A DNA stretch of 64,000 nucleotides from Endomychus coccineus (GCA_958510875.1 OY294067.1:194873322-194937321), one strand, 5' to 3'. Positions 11,992-23,889 are shown, counted from the stretch's first letter. Notes: a model not told the origin generated them from the letters alone. Made by a program: numbers and translations.

Positions 11992-13350
11992 CTGAAACAA
12001 GATCATTAATAGAATTACTTAGAATAATTTTAAAATTATTTTACTTAATTAACAATACAATTTTAGTTACCTACTGTAAGTTAGTTATACTGAAAGAATT
12101 AATTTTTTGAAAATGAATGGCAATGAACTTGATTTCGTTTTGCTTCGTCCAATAAATGTAAAGAAATCTTATTAGTTTTACTAAAGGTAAAGAATATGTA
12201 GATTGCAGTTATTGCTATAAAAGAATCTTTTGAGACAAAAGTGAAAATTTAGAAAAGCTGGAGCTTGCAATAAATGTAAGAATATGGAAAATGTAGAAAA
12301 GCTGTAACAAATATGTGATCTAGATAATGATAAAAGTTATTTTATTCAAATCAAATAATTAGAACCCTAAAGCTTTAGTTACACTTAGGAGAATTACATG
12401 GAAGTAAACAAACAAAAATGAATAAATTATCCCTCTATGTGCTTCAATGTAGCGAAGCGTTTGACTAAAATATTAAGTGGGGACAAATATAAGGGTTTTA
12501 ACTCTTAATATTTGTTTTTATTGCTTAACAAGTACGTTTCCATAGTACGCTTTTGTTTTTATACCCAAGCAATATATCCTGATATATCTTCTATGTCCAT
12601 TTTGAGTTAATTTAAATCAAGGTAACAGGTATTCGAGAAGAGACAATTATCATATTTTCGATTATCATTTTCAATATTCAAATATACAGTATTTGTGGCA
12701 TGTGTGTATGTTATCAATACATCAATACAAAATTTGTTCGGGGACCCCAGAGGAAGATAGAAATGTATTTAGCGTTTTTTGGGTTGCCTGAAGACATCTA
12801 ATTGAATGCATATCTTGCTGTACGAGTGATGTTAAACTAAAATCGGGCGAAATCTCATAATTCTTCAATTAGATATCAAGGAATTCTCTAAAAATTTGGT
12901 ATTTGCTTAAAAATAGTATAACATGACATAGGTTCGATATCGAAGTTTTGAGTAAATTGCTAAATAGTTAAAAATAGTTGAATAAATATAAAATCGATGG
13001 TAGAAGTCGTTACTCTATGGTACTTTATCATTATGATCAAGTGAAAGAACTGGTACTTTTTATAACGATCATTATGGTACTAGCCGTGAATATTTTCAGA
13101 CAAGGCGCAGCCGAGGCGTGTAGCAAATGATCTTTTATGATCCGAATTACATAAGAATTTGTATCTTCTGGCGTGAATTTTAAATGAATTTCGATTCGAT
13201 TTATAACCTCTTTGATAGTACCTACTTTCAACTGATACTCAAGTGGGCACCGTTGCTAGAACGCGTACTAGTTACTAAGATACTGTTTATGGATTGTTTA
13301 AATTCACGTCATAATATTTCTTTCCGAAGTTTTCTTGAGTGTTTTTGAAA
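11992..13350. other. SMG1 intron 5, left part: nothing recognised
   Basis: AT-rich DNA without a supported coding frame or inverted repeat. It ends where a Crypton-like recombinase relic begins at 13354. Confidence 0.5.
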
Positions 13351-13689
13351 AACATGAGCGATTCTGAGAATAGTAAGCCGCCGAGATTGAGGAACGCAAT
13401 TTCTGTCCTTCTTCCAGAAAAATCTAAAAACGTTTCGGCCGTACGAAAATTGCTTTAAAAATCTTCAACTTTATGGAGTTCTTACTCGATGATGTGGAGT
13501 AAGTTTTCGATTAGAAAAAAGTTAATATAAGTAAATATGTTCGATTAATTGTTTTTTTAAAAGCGAAACACAGATGCATATTAACCAAAACAATCTAGAA
13601 TACTGACTAAAGAAAATATCACAAACTATTTGCTGGAGGAGGAAGACGAAATATTTCTCCTGGTAAAAGTAGTAATAATAATTGGCATA

Positions 13690-16432
13690 ATAGTCCAGGC
13701 ATTTAAGGATGAAAATCGACGATTTTTGTCCGAATTTCCGCACCGTCTAATTTTGGTCTATTCTTATGTATTTTGACACGCTGAACACGATGGTGTAGAT
13801 TAAATTTAAATTAACCCTGTGCTCGAAAAACTATGACCATTTTTTGGACCCGAAAATGGCCATTTTTCGATTTTTTGCGTTTTGGGACAAAACTATGGGT
13901 TTTATGAATAATGTTTCGAACAAAAGTTGTTGGAAAAGCTAATAGGCAACTTTTAGCTTCAGTCCCAAGTCGATTGGAGGTCGTGGGCTTAAGTGTGTTT
14001 TTTGGCACATTGAAAAATTGAGTATATGTCAAAGAGTTTTTGTTTTTTCATATTTGTATTTTTATTCTTCTTTTATCTGATTTTTGGTATTTTGACCTAT
14101 CTCATTTTTTGGAGTCACAATCGGCCATTTTGAAAAATCCGTATTTCGTGAATTTCAAACGGAATATTAATGTTATCAATCTAAAACCAAAATTATTCGG
14201 AAGATTTCATCATTCTGCATATAATATCCAAAATTCAAGCATTTTGCTCCGAAGATAAAACTTTAGCGCCATTTTGAAAATTTTGGACCAACGAAAAATC
14301 TAAAGTTTTTGAGGTTAGAAATTGTTTACGAAACCCAAATTCTAGGTTCTATTAGAGGTTTTAATAATGAGTATTTAAGTCTAAGCAGATCGATTTGAGT
14401 TGAGTAGAAATGGAGCTATCCTAATAAATGTGTTTGGGCCTCTAAAGGGCCCAATTTTGGGACAAAAACCTTGAATCAAATTACAGAGAAATACTTCGGC
14501 TATCTGAGTTTAGAATAGCGTACGGAGATTCGTTCACAATCCCAAGTTATAACGAATTTCATCATAAAAATTTAGCGCGGAATTTCATGTAGCGGCAATA
14601 AGCGAGGGTCGGTACAATAGATTCCGCGCGAGAAATTATAGTTTATAAATATTTTAACATGCACCTGAATGCTTATAATCGTTTTGTGTGAATATGAGAG
14701 AGTGTGTAGACGTGTGAACGTGTATATGTGACGTGGCATGATGTTTTTATAGGGTGTTACATAACAAATTTTAACATTTAAACCAAAAAATAAGATAAAA
14801 AAATTCTTTTTTTTTACAATCATATTTTTTTTTGTTTTTTGCATTTCATGTTAATTCAAAAATTATCTATATGTCTGATTATTCACAAATACCCTACGTT
14901 TTTGTTATCACTGTCAGCGTATATTGCTAATGATGTAATATGATCATTATTGATGTACGGTTCGTCGTGATAAGCTTCATCATATGAGGTTGATAAAATT
15001 TGATCGTCGTATCATCTTCATCATTGTGTTCATTTTCATCCATACACTTATCAAAATCATAATCATCTAATATACTGATTTATGGCTCGTGGCAATTAGA
15101 ACTGCCTTTACCTTCACAATGCATCAATGAAACCATCGATCCAACGAAATGAGGTTGGGGAAATAGTTCGAATAGAATTACTCCTATACAAACAGTAAAA
15201 AATGCACGTCCTGATGATCAAAATAATCTCTTGCGGTTGTAAAAAAAATTGTATTGGTAAATGTTCGTGCAAAAAATTAGGATTACCTTGTAGCTCATTA
15301 TGTAAGCATTGTTCTAATTGCCCCGAGCCAGAAGTTAGTATATTAGATGATGACGATTTTGATAAGTATATGGATGAAAATTAACACGATGATGAAGATG
15401 ATGACGATACCGATGATGTTATCAATGACACTTGCAAACTATCAAACTCAGATGATGAAGCGGATCACGATGATCCGTATATCAATAATGATCATATCAC
15501 ATCTTTAACAATATATGATGACAGTGATAACGAAGATAACATCATCGATACGTCGTGCACTTCAGAAATTACAGTAGAAAAAGATTGAGAGAAAAGTAAA
15601 TGTGTTTATTGTATAAAATAATGGGTATTAGACGTATCTATAATGTGAATCTGTACACTTGCATTTATTGCTATTTTATTTTTCCCGATAAGCAATATTA
15701 TGTATGTTATTTATGATAGTTATTAGATTAAATTATATTATAATATTATATTATGTTACGAATAATGGAAAAAATATGAAACTTGGCTTATTTGTAAATA
15801 ATCAGACAAATAGATAATTTTTCAATAAATATGATATGTGAAGAAATTTTATTTAATATTGAAATTTGTTATGTAACACCCTATAAAAACATCATGCAAC
15901 GGTCACATATGCACGTTCACACGTCTACCAACACTCACACATTCACACAAAACGATTATAAGCATTCAGGTGCATGTTAAAATATTTATAAACTATAATT
16001 TCGCGTGCGGAATTTATTGTACCGACCCTCGCTTATTGCCGCTACATGAAATTCCGCGCTAAATTTTTATGATGAAATTCGTTATAACTTGGGATTGTGA
16101 ACGAATCTCCGTACGCTATTCTAAACTCAGATAGCCGAAGTATTTCTCTGTAATTTGATTCAAGGTTTTTGTCTATAGGCCCAAAATTGGGCCCTTTAGA
16201 GGCCCAAACACATTTATTAGGATAGCTAAATTTCTACTCAACTAAAATCGATCTGCTTAGACTTAAAATACGAAAAATGCCCATTTTCGGGTCCAAAAAA
16301 GTGTTTCGAGCACAGGGTTAATTTAAATTTAATCTACACCATCGTGTTCAGCGTGTCAAAATACATAAGAATAGACCAAAATTAGACGGTGCGGAAATTC
16401 GGACATAAAAATTCCTTAAATGACTGGACTAT
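13690..16432. mobile_element. 2.7 kb foldback element inserted in the Crypton relic
   Basis: Ends are ATAGTCCAG(G/T)CATTTAAGGA, inverted. The left arm runs 13690 to about 15125 and the right arm about 15311 to 16432. The right arm lacks roughly 480 bp that the left arm has (about 13870-14340), so the arms differ in length. Shared marks: GTCCGAATTTCCGCACCGTC near the ends, a GGGCCC-containing block, and TGTTATGTAACACCCTATAA further in. The central loop and inner arms carry the end of a cysteine-rich protein gene. Because the arm includes coding sequence, the element looks like two inverted copies of one transposon end rather than a simple MITE. Confidence 0.8.
15202..15384 (+). pseudogene. CXC (tesmin/TSO1-like) cysteine-rich C-terminal remnant
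   Basis: Short plus-strand frame with the pattern CGCKKNCIGKCSCKKLG, then PCSSLCKHCSNC, then an acidic tail (LDDDDFDKYMDEN, further DDE-rich codons after the stop). CXC modules of this kind occur at the C-terminus of some insect transposase-like proteins as well as in DNA-binding host proteins. An inverted partial copy of the acidic tail lies at 14930-15120 on the minus strand, in the other arm of the foldback. No catalytic domain is present, so this is only the end of a gene. Its family remains open. Confidence 0.5.
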
Positions 16433-16888
16433 AAGTTTGTGTAGAAGGGAAGAATTGAAAAACCTAAGGACAGATGGGGTTCGGTATTTAGAATTGTTAT
16501 ACCTCATGGTAAAACCAAAATATCCCGCGAATTTTTTATACTTCCTGGGAATATTAATGAAGTAAATATGGTCCAACTCATTCAACAATATGTAGCATTG
16601 CGACACAGGCATAATGAATGTTTTAGAAGCCTTTTTTACTAGCAAATTCTGGCGCAGATCTTCTCACTGTCAAACGCCATGGTGGCTGAAAAGTAATAGT
16701 GTTGCTAAAGGATATATCGAAAACTCCTTAGAAAATAAGAAAAAGATTTCTGCAGCTATTCTTGGCGAGAAATCATCAGCGCTACCCTTACCCCGTGTTT
16801 GCTCACAGCAAGAAACTGAAAATGTCAAAGTAAACAATCAAACCAATGCAATCATTTCGACACCGATGAACAATATCACGTGACATTG

Positions 16889-19655
16889 AAGACATAAGTG
16901 GATAAAGGTGTCATGTCACATTTTTTCTAAAATCAACTTTTTCAACTTTTTGTACTTCCCTGGTATAGATTTATCTTTCATTAAACCCTAGATACATTTT
17001 TCTCAATATTTAAAGATTTATTTTATGGATGAAGGTGTTAAGTCACACGAACATGTAGCATGCCGTAGTAGATAAAGGTGTCATGTCAAAAGTCTATTCA
17101 ACTGTCAAGTGTCATGTCTCGCATTTGAGGTTATGTTTTATCGCGAGGAACTAAAATACGTTTGTGGCAATAATGGCTGGATTTAGAGGCAATAAAATCT
17201 TAAAAATGGTGCTAGAAATTGACTCTAATCAAGGTAAGCTTAGCAAAACTAGTTTTCTCATTTTTACCCTGTAATGTATCTAATTATTTTTGTAGAGGCT
17301 GTATGCAGCAGTAATTTTGAAAGTAAAGATGTAGTTAAAACGGTTGAAAACCCTTTAGATATGAGACATCTACCAAGAACACAAATGCACATTACAAAAC
17401 GTAAGTAGTTTTTTTAAAATTTCAATATTATGTATTAAGACGATTGGCCTCCAAAATATTACTCCGTTTGCCAAGCTCTACGGAATGTTCTTAAGAATAT
17501 AGTAAACGTACTATACTTAAATTATGTACTTTTGTAGAGGCAGTGTCCTGCAGTAATCTCGAAGGTCAAGATGTAATAGAAGTTCAATCGGATGAGAAAT
17601 ATACAGATATGGAGGAGCAACCAAGTACAAGTAGGACACTAAGAAGGCGCATTTCAAAAAGTAAGCAATGAGATAATTTAGATACAACCTGAATTTGAAT
17701 ATAATACACGTTTTGTTCTCGGGTTTAAGGAAATAAGCGATGAAGAGAGCATTACATCAGGTAGTAAATATTGTCCTAGCCACGATGACGATTTAGATTA
17801 TTCAGACCCTGAGCAGCAAGCAACCTACAACGAACAACGTATTAAGAAGGTTAAACGTAAAGTTTTCATCGATAATGAGACCCTACAAGGAAATAGCATG
17901 GAAGATAATGATAATAATAACCAACTAGAGAGCAGTAAGAACACAGAAAGTCTACATGACGATAACGGGACAGAAAAGAGGAAGAGTAACGAAAGTGGAA
18001 TAAATGTTCATGTCACAGCTGATGGAATCCAACCAAGCATTAAGAAAGGGAAAAATTTCGAATTATTACCGAAGATATAAAAAAAAAGAATGCGCAATCC
18101 TGACACTTGGAAACGAAAAAAAGCAGCAATTTTGAGAGGAAAGGGCGAAGAGTACGTTTCACAAAACGGAAAAGTTATGCAGAAAAAAGTAATAAAGGAA
18201 GGGCTCCTCTGCAAAGAAAACTGTCGCATGAAATGCAGTGAAAAATTTAGTGCTGAAGATAGAGAAGTAATTTTAAGCAAGTTTTATGAATTGGACGTAA
18301 ATGCTAAAAATGCTTTAGTATTTAAAAGCATTCAAATTTTACCAGTTCACCAAAACGTGACACTTGTAGTGTGTGTGATGCTGGAGAAAAATCGCAAGAG
18401 CACAAAGAAAACTATGAGTTTGCTTTTAAGGCACAAAAATTAGACCGAACAACTCCTGCCATTGACCAAAAATCGTGCTACATTACTATGGATCTTCAAC
18501 ATACCATGCCGTTGCCGAAGTTATCTACATCGAAAGCGTTTTACCTATTCTGGACATAAGTCGTTTTTTTTTACTTGGACTGAAGATTTTGCAAATAGGG
18601 GAAGTAATGAAATTGGTAGTTGTTTGCTGCGATTTTGTAAGATGCTTAAAGAGGAACATCCTGAAATTGAGCACTTGATAATCTGGTCTGATTCATGCGC
18701 TGGCCAGAACAAGAACTTTTTTATATTGTGCCTCTACCAGTACCTCATATTCAAACAAATTTTTAAAGTAATAGATCATAAATTCCCCGAAATTGGCCAC
18801 AGTTATTTGGATTCTGATCGTGATTTTGGAAGGATTGAAAAAGTACTGCGAAAACATCAGACAATTTTAATTCCGGACCAATATTGAGAAATCATTAGAT
18901 CTGCGAGTACAAAGAACAGTTTATGCTTCGATATGGAAACCTTCTTTTATAACTTGGAAGAGCTTCCGGCTAAACTTCGTTTGTATAAAAAATTACGCAA
19001 TACTCTTAACGAGAAAGTTAATTTACGTTAATTTTGGATTTTATTATTACAAAGCAAACTTAGATCCCTTCACCCCATTTCTGCAAGTTGACTTGCACAA
19101 AAAAGGAACAAAAGATGTGCTTTCTGATGAATTGACGTTAAGTACGTTACCTAAATGTGGAGGTCTAACTACTGAAAAAACCTAACTTAAGAGAGCAGCT
19201 GAAGTTCATTGACAATGATTATTTATGGTTTTATGAAGAAATTCTTAATGAAAATGTTGAAAATCCGAAAAAGAAAAGGAAAACCTATTAGTTTTTTTTA
19301 CCTAGCGTTAGTTTCTGATGTTTGTTAATTAGTTTATGCCTTATTTTGTAAGAATTTCCGCATGTTATGATATTAAAAAATATTCAAAAGTAACATGACC
19401 CCTTTATTTAGGATAAACCTGATAACATTTTTGATTGAATGTTGGTGGATGAACAACATCTAAATTTACTAAGACATCTTACAATTTTGTTATTTAGGGT
19501 AGTCACCAGAGAAATTAACTTATCTTTAATTAAATTATGCGATATTACTAAACGATATTAAATTGTAATTTAAAAAGTTCTAGTTCAAAACGCGTTTCAT
19601 CAAATATCTCGAAACTTTAAAAATGTGACATGACACCTTTATCCACTTATGTCTT
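16889..19655 (+). mobile_element. 2.8 kb TIR DNA transposon with a spliced transposase pseudogene
   Basis: Inverted terminal repeats of about 37 bp with no mismatch seen, beginning AAGACATAAGTGGATAAAGG, at 16889-16925 and 19619-19655. The interior motif GATAAAGGTGTCATGTCA recurs near 17072, in weaker form near 17031, and inverted near 19395, as expected of transposase binding sites. ATTG lies on both sides but one base out of register on the right, so the target duplication is uncertain. The element sits immediately after the C-terminus of the Crypton relic. Confidence 0.8.
17173..19290 (+). pseudogene. Transposase-like pseudogene (SDSCAGQN ... GHSYLDSDRDFG family)
   Basis: Starts MAGFRGNKILKMVLEID at 17173. 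Three introns with GTAAGY donors and AG acceptors can be read near 17232-17295, 17400-17538 and 17660-17729. Two successive exons both open EAV(C/S)(S/C)SN and end in a basic stretch, so they look duplicated. Later comes a lysine-rich part (MRNPDTWKRKKAAILRGKGE) and, in another frame, TWTEDFANRGSNEIGSCLLR, then IIWSDSCAGQNKNFF, VIDHKFPEIGHSYLD and SDRDFGRIEK. The acidic residues in these motifs are a plausible DDE-type triad. Proteins of this make-up are common and mostly uncharacterised in insect genomes. An in-frame stop near 18078 and frameshifts near 18350 and 18560 disable it. Confidence 0.6.
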
Positions 19656-19849
19656 AATTGTGTTATATATTATAATCGTTGAATTTTGTTATTTTTGTTT
19701 CCTGTACTATAATGAAATCATCAGAGTATACCCAGTCCAAAAAACTATGTCGTTTTAACATTGAAAATGACGTTCATAAAGATGTCACTATGAGACTATA
19801 GCAGCTGGTATTAAGGATTGAGTGTTGCATAAGTAACGCACAAATTCTG

Positions 19850-19990
19850 CAGTACTTTCAAATAAAAATCATTTTATATCTGTTTGATAATGACACTTCG
19901 GTGTTGAAACTATAGTAACGTTTTCATGTTATCTTAAAAGTGGTATAAAAACAAAGTAGGTAATTGTTCTTTCATTTAATCAGTTCCATA
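19850..19990 (+). repeat. Solo arm of the palindromic MITE found at 43665-44218
   Basis: Carries GTTGAAACTATAGTAACGTT, TTTTCATGTTATCTTAAAAG and GTGGTATAAAAACAAAGTA, matching the right arm near 44130-44220 with few differences. The other arm is absent here. Confidence 0.65.
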
Positions 19991-20544
19991 AACAAAATTA
20001 TAATTACAAGTATTATTCTGGATGTATTTGGTTTCTAGGGATTTTTGGAGGCTCTGATTAGGAATGAGGTTAAAAAATTCAAATCCAAGATGGCGGATCC
20101 AAAATGTCAGTTGAAATAGGAGTAGAGCAGAGACACACGAATACATTAAGAACGCCATAAAAGAGATGGGATGGATGCGATAAAGAAAAAAACAGATCGA
20201 TTTTGGTCAGTAAATTGCGATCTATCGAGTTGAAAATGTTGCAAAATGTAAATGAATGGATAAAAACAAGAATTTCAGAGATGTATGGTATAATTTTAAA
20301 ACTGTACGCGCGCTGCTATTTCAAAATACATCATACTTGTCCTTAAAATGGAAGGTTAAAAACATATCTTTTTGGCAACTTTTTAAATTTTTACTTATCT
20401 TGTAACGTTTTTATACACTACACGGGCAGTACGTGTTTTTGGCTCCTAATTTGTTAAATGTTGACTATCGAGTTTGCGCGACTATGAATGATAACATATC
20501 CCAACGTATACAAATATTGTTTAAACGATAACAACTGATCTTGC

Positions 20545-21040
20545 GTAGAATTATTAGAATGAACTGTGATCAACTGATCACTGACTTGGCTCATTTTTGC
20601 TATCAAAATAACTTTCAATACATCTGCGGGTCAAATGTATGATTAGTAGGAATAGAAAATATATTAGAAATGATTTAGAAACAACTAATGAAAGAAGTTA
20701 AATTATAGTCTGTTAAATTCAAATTTGGTCTACATCAAGGATTATACAACTCTATGTTTTATACTGACATCTGCTATAGGTTGACCTTCGAAATTATACA
20801 CACTATAATATAATCTTGTTTTATACTGACATCCGCTGTCACGTAAACTATCAAAATTTGCCACATAATAGTATGTTGTTAAAACCTCCAATTCAGCAAA
20901 TACATTCAAGCGATCAAGCCGTCATAATTCTAAAGTAAAGAAAAGCCCCTTAATAAGAAATATTCTTGAACCACAATCAAGTCATAAATGGCCAAACAAA
21001 GTGGCATTTTATGTACACGTGATTATACAAACTTTATTCC
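20545..21040. repeat. Dispersed repeat, copy A
   Basis: About 490 bp. It shares ordered blocks with 41325-41810 and 58866-59915: an ATGATCAC-type palindromic start (GTGATCAACTGATCAC), TGATTTAGAAAC, ACTGACATCCGCTGTCACGT, and an end with GTGATTATAC. No coding potential. Type (SINE, MITE or non-autonomous element) not resolved. Confidence 0.6.
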
Positions 21041-21229
21041 ACTGTTACAAGAATGGAAGAATAATTAATACATATCAATTAAATTTATTGATATTAAGTT
21101 CACACATCTCGACTTCTTTCTCATTGATACGCATCTTGTTGACATTTTTGGAAATCGTAATGTCTGACATATCTTTTTGTCTGGAGCTAGAAGATTCCTT
21201 TTGAATTTTCCTTGCTATATTCAGTTAAC

Positions 21230-22115
21230 TCTAACTGTATGCTATTTTTGAAGTCTGCCACCCACCATGCTATTTCATCGTTGTAATGATAGTTGTTGAA
21301 GTACGTCTCATGCAGATGCCCGAGTAGGTTTCCGCAAAAGCGAGGCAACTTTTGCTTATTTTTTATACTTTAGACTACCTGAGAGGGAAACCTATAATGT
21401 TCGAAGAACATCGTGTGAGTCAGCGGTGGAATGTTGGGAGGAGAGATAGGCATTCGAATTTTTCTTGAAGGTTAGGAGGTTAGACATAGGGAACGACCTC
21501 CCAAGATAAACAGTTCCACAACTTCGCTGTTCGATAGAAAAATTAGGTCTGTTAAGAAGTTCGGCAGGTATCGAGCTTGACTATGAAGGGGTGACCAGTT
21601 TGAGCTCGTCTAGTTCGTCTATCTGGAATCTCTCGTGGTGAAACAACAGACGATATTTCTGATGAACACCGACCATGGAAATATCTAAGAAAAGGGAGAG
21701 ATAGCCCACATTCTACGATGTTCTATAGAGGTCAATGTACTCATAAGTATGACATCATCAATCAATCGAATAGCTCCCTTCTGGATAGAATACAAGAGCT
21801 TCAGCGTATACCGAACTCCAAACATGTGAACAGTACTCCAGGACAGGTCGAATCTGTGCTTTGTGGATTATGAGGAGTTGCTGGGATGTAAAGTAGCTCT
21901 TGGTACGCAATAGAACACCAAGTTTTTGTGAAGCAGTTTTCGCAATGGACTTCACATGATCATCCCATGAAAGAGTGCTGTTGGTGGTGATCCCGAGCAT
22001 GGATATGGAAGACTTCATAGGAATAATTGCACCCGACATCATCATATTAGGGATTATGGGATCCGAATTCCTGGAGAAGACGCAAGCTTGAGTTTTGGTT
22101 GCTACTAGCTTTTAG
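21230..22115 (-). mobile_element. Non-LTR retrotransposon fragment, C-terminal part of the reverse transcriptase ORF
   Basis: Minus strand. The frame 22045-21758 reads ISMLGITTNSTLSWDDHVKS, then ASQKLGVLLRTKSYF and KAQIRPVLEYCSHVW, the typical end of the reverse transcriptase and thumb region of jockey/RTE-like elements. Upstream, QACVFSRNSDPIIPN extends it to about 22100. Downstream, in other frames, HRRMWAISPF and FYRTAKLWNCL follow down to about 21470. The catalytic part of the reverse transcriptase is missing and there are stops and frameshifts. Confidence 0.75.
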
Positions 22116-22202
22116 AATCCCCATTTCAAAATCTTTGCCAGATCTCCATTAATTGGGTCAATCTGCCTCTCTCTCGCTCCTCTGGCTTCATTGTATAATT
22201 TT

Positions 22203-22500
22203 GTTGCAAAAATAACCAGAGGTCATTTTTGAAACAAAATTATATTTTATTATTCATAACCGTCCCAGGAAAATCTCAAATTTCCAGAATTTTCCATCTG
22301 GAGTTTTTTTGGGAAAAATAACAGCGGAATCGTGATCAGCGACCCAAGAAACCTACTAGAGGTCATTTTTGCAACAAAATTATAAATTATATATTTTATA
22401 TAAATTTTCCAAATTTCTCATCTGGAGGGAGTTTTCCGAGAAAACTAACTGCGGAATCGTGATCAACGACCCAAAAAACATACTAGGGGTCATTTTCGGC
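22203..22500. repeat. Tandem repeat, about 150-bp unit, two and a fraction copies
   Basis: Units share AGAGGTCATTTTTG, ACAAAATTATA, CATCTGGAG and GCGGAATCGTGATCA. Copies start near 22210 and 22360, and a partial third near 22480. Confidence 0.65.
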
Positions 22501-22509
22501 TCTTAATTC

Positions 22510-23626
22510 ATTAATTTTCTAAACTTTTGGATTGTTTTTATAAGAATGCTCCTCTGAGGGGTTGAAACCTCGTTTTGGGGGGGTAGAAAGGTCGACCCCC
22601 TCTGTCTTGATAGCCATGAATGATCTATGGGGTATTAGGAACAAAACGCAAAATTTTTTTTGAAATTCTAGCTTACTATATATTTTTTTTCGGTTCGTTG
22701 CCTGGACTATAATTTGGGCTTGTGATTGTGGATAAAATGTATTGCATTCTTGTTTTAGTCCCTTTTTATCCACTTAAGAAAATTAAACGCTGGATCTACG
22801 TTCTCACGTGGATACAAAGCTGTCTAAAACACTCTTACAATACATAATTATTTCGCTACAGTTTGCTGTGAATAAATAAATCTGTCGCATTAACTAAATA
22901 TTTTCAGTGATTCAGCGGTCTTAAAGTTTTTAACGCTCGGTTGTGGTCAAGGCATACAATTTATTATACATCCTGAATCCATGGTAGAGGTGACTCCATA
23001 TCAGCGATAAAGCTAAGCATGTTTAGCTTTATCGCTCAATGCTATAAGTTACGGGATCAGTTTTGTCGCTAGAATGTACCTACAGCAGCAGCATGAAAGG
23101 CACCTTTAGACAATGAACTTTAAGGCCAATGGTAAACACACATAAACTAGACTGACGTTACGTCGATGAAGTCGATTGTCTTCAATGTTTACACAAGCAC
23201 ACGCACGCACCTAATGACATCATCTTAAAAATAGTCTAATCGATTCAGAAAAACTCATAACAGATATTTCGGCGATTTTTTGTTTTAGGCAGATTATAAT
23301 ACTTCATTTATACTACATAGTGAGGGAAAAATACATATGGTATAACTCAATCACCTATAGCTCAATACATTGATTATAATACAATTACTTCGTCATAAAA
23401 ATAAAATTATATTTTAATCTGACGACACAGGCAATACAAATTAAATAATAGTAGAATCAGACACATTATGGCTCGGGTAACGGAAAAAATATCCATTGCA
23501 ATTCAGATTGTAATAATGGAAAATGGAAATACCTAGATTTCAAAATTGTTACCTTTCTGTAACTGGGGTTTTAGGAAACTTATATGATGACAAAAGTAAA
23601 TTAACCAATCGAAACATAGTACTTAC
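22510..23626. other. SMG1 intron 5, right part: one hairpin, otherwise nothing
   Basis: AT-rich DNA up to the donor at 23626. The only structured site seen is a perfect 14-bp inverted repeat at 23003-23036. Short G-rich patches occur near 22570. No gene supported. Confidence 0.5.
23003..23036. repeat. Perfect hairpin, 14-bp arms
   Basis: AGCGATAAAGCTAA, a 6-base loop GCATGT, then the exact reverse complement. No coding or known RNA context. It could be the tip of a small inverted-repeat element. Confidence 0.7.
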
Positions 23627-23889
23627 TTATTTTCTTTCCACTCTGTTCGCATTTCTGTGCATCGCACATTGTACATAGAAATAGTGATTTCTTTTTCCAA
23701 CTCTTTTCGACTTAGTTTTGTATTGTTTATAGAAGCAATATTCCCAAAACTTGTACCAGCAAGTACTTCCCCACCAACAGTCCAATCGATCAGTGGATCG
23801 TACACAAAAGTTTCTAAAAGAGTGAGCAATGTTTCTCTACATTTTCTCATTGTTCTCAATACGTTTTCACAAGCTAGCCGAAAAACTCC
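23627..23889 (-). CDS. Smg1: SMG1 exon 5 (end of kinase domain, start of insertion)
   Basis: 263 nt on the minus strand, acceptor TTTACAG ending at 23890 and donor GTAAGT starting at 23626. It begins in phase 0 after the long kinase exon and ends with two bases of a codon completed at 11991. The product GVFRLACENVLRTMRKCRET then FVYDPLIDWTVGGE is the conserved C-lobe end of PIKK kinase domains, where the VYDPLIDW motif is a family hallmark. It is followed by a basic helical stretch leading to the insertion domain. The intron after it is 11.6 kb. Confidence 0.93.

Larger units (their letters stand above)
13354..16882 (+). pseudogene. Crypton-like tyrosine-recombinase relic, split by a foldback insertion
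   Basis: The N-terminal part, 13354-13689, starts with an ATG and carries a SAM-like core-binding segment (RLRNAISVLLPEKSKN; SRILTKENITNYLLEEEDE; KVVIIIGI), with several frameshifts. The C-terminal part, 16433-16882, resumes with a CRREELKNLRTDG stretch, then IPHGKTKISREFFILPG, QQYVALRHRHNECF, the KRHGGWKS stretch and a final AKGYIENS with the expected catalytic tyrosine. These are hallmarks of insect tyrosine recombinases of the Crypton/QRICH1-like type. A foldback element occupies 13690-16432, and removing it restores the frame across the junction. A second transposon (16889-19655) sits just behind the C-terminus. The gene is dead through frameshifts and insertions. Confidence 0.75.

Noticed and set aside
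18008..18280. Minus-strand ORF inside the TIR transposon
   Set aside because: Shadow of the plus-strand transposase pseudogene, which has clear motifs in the other strand.
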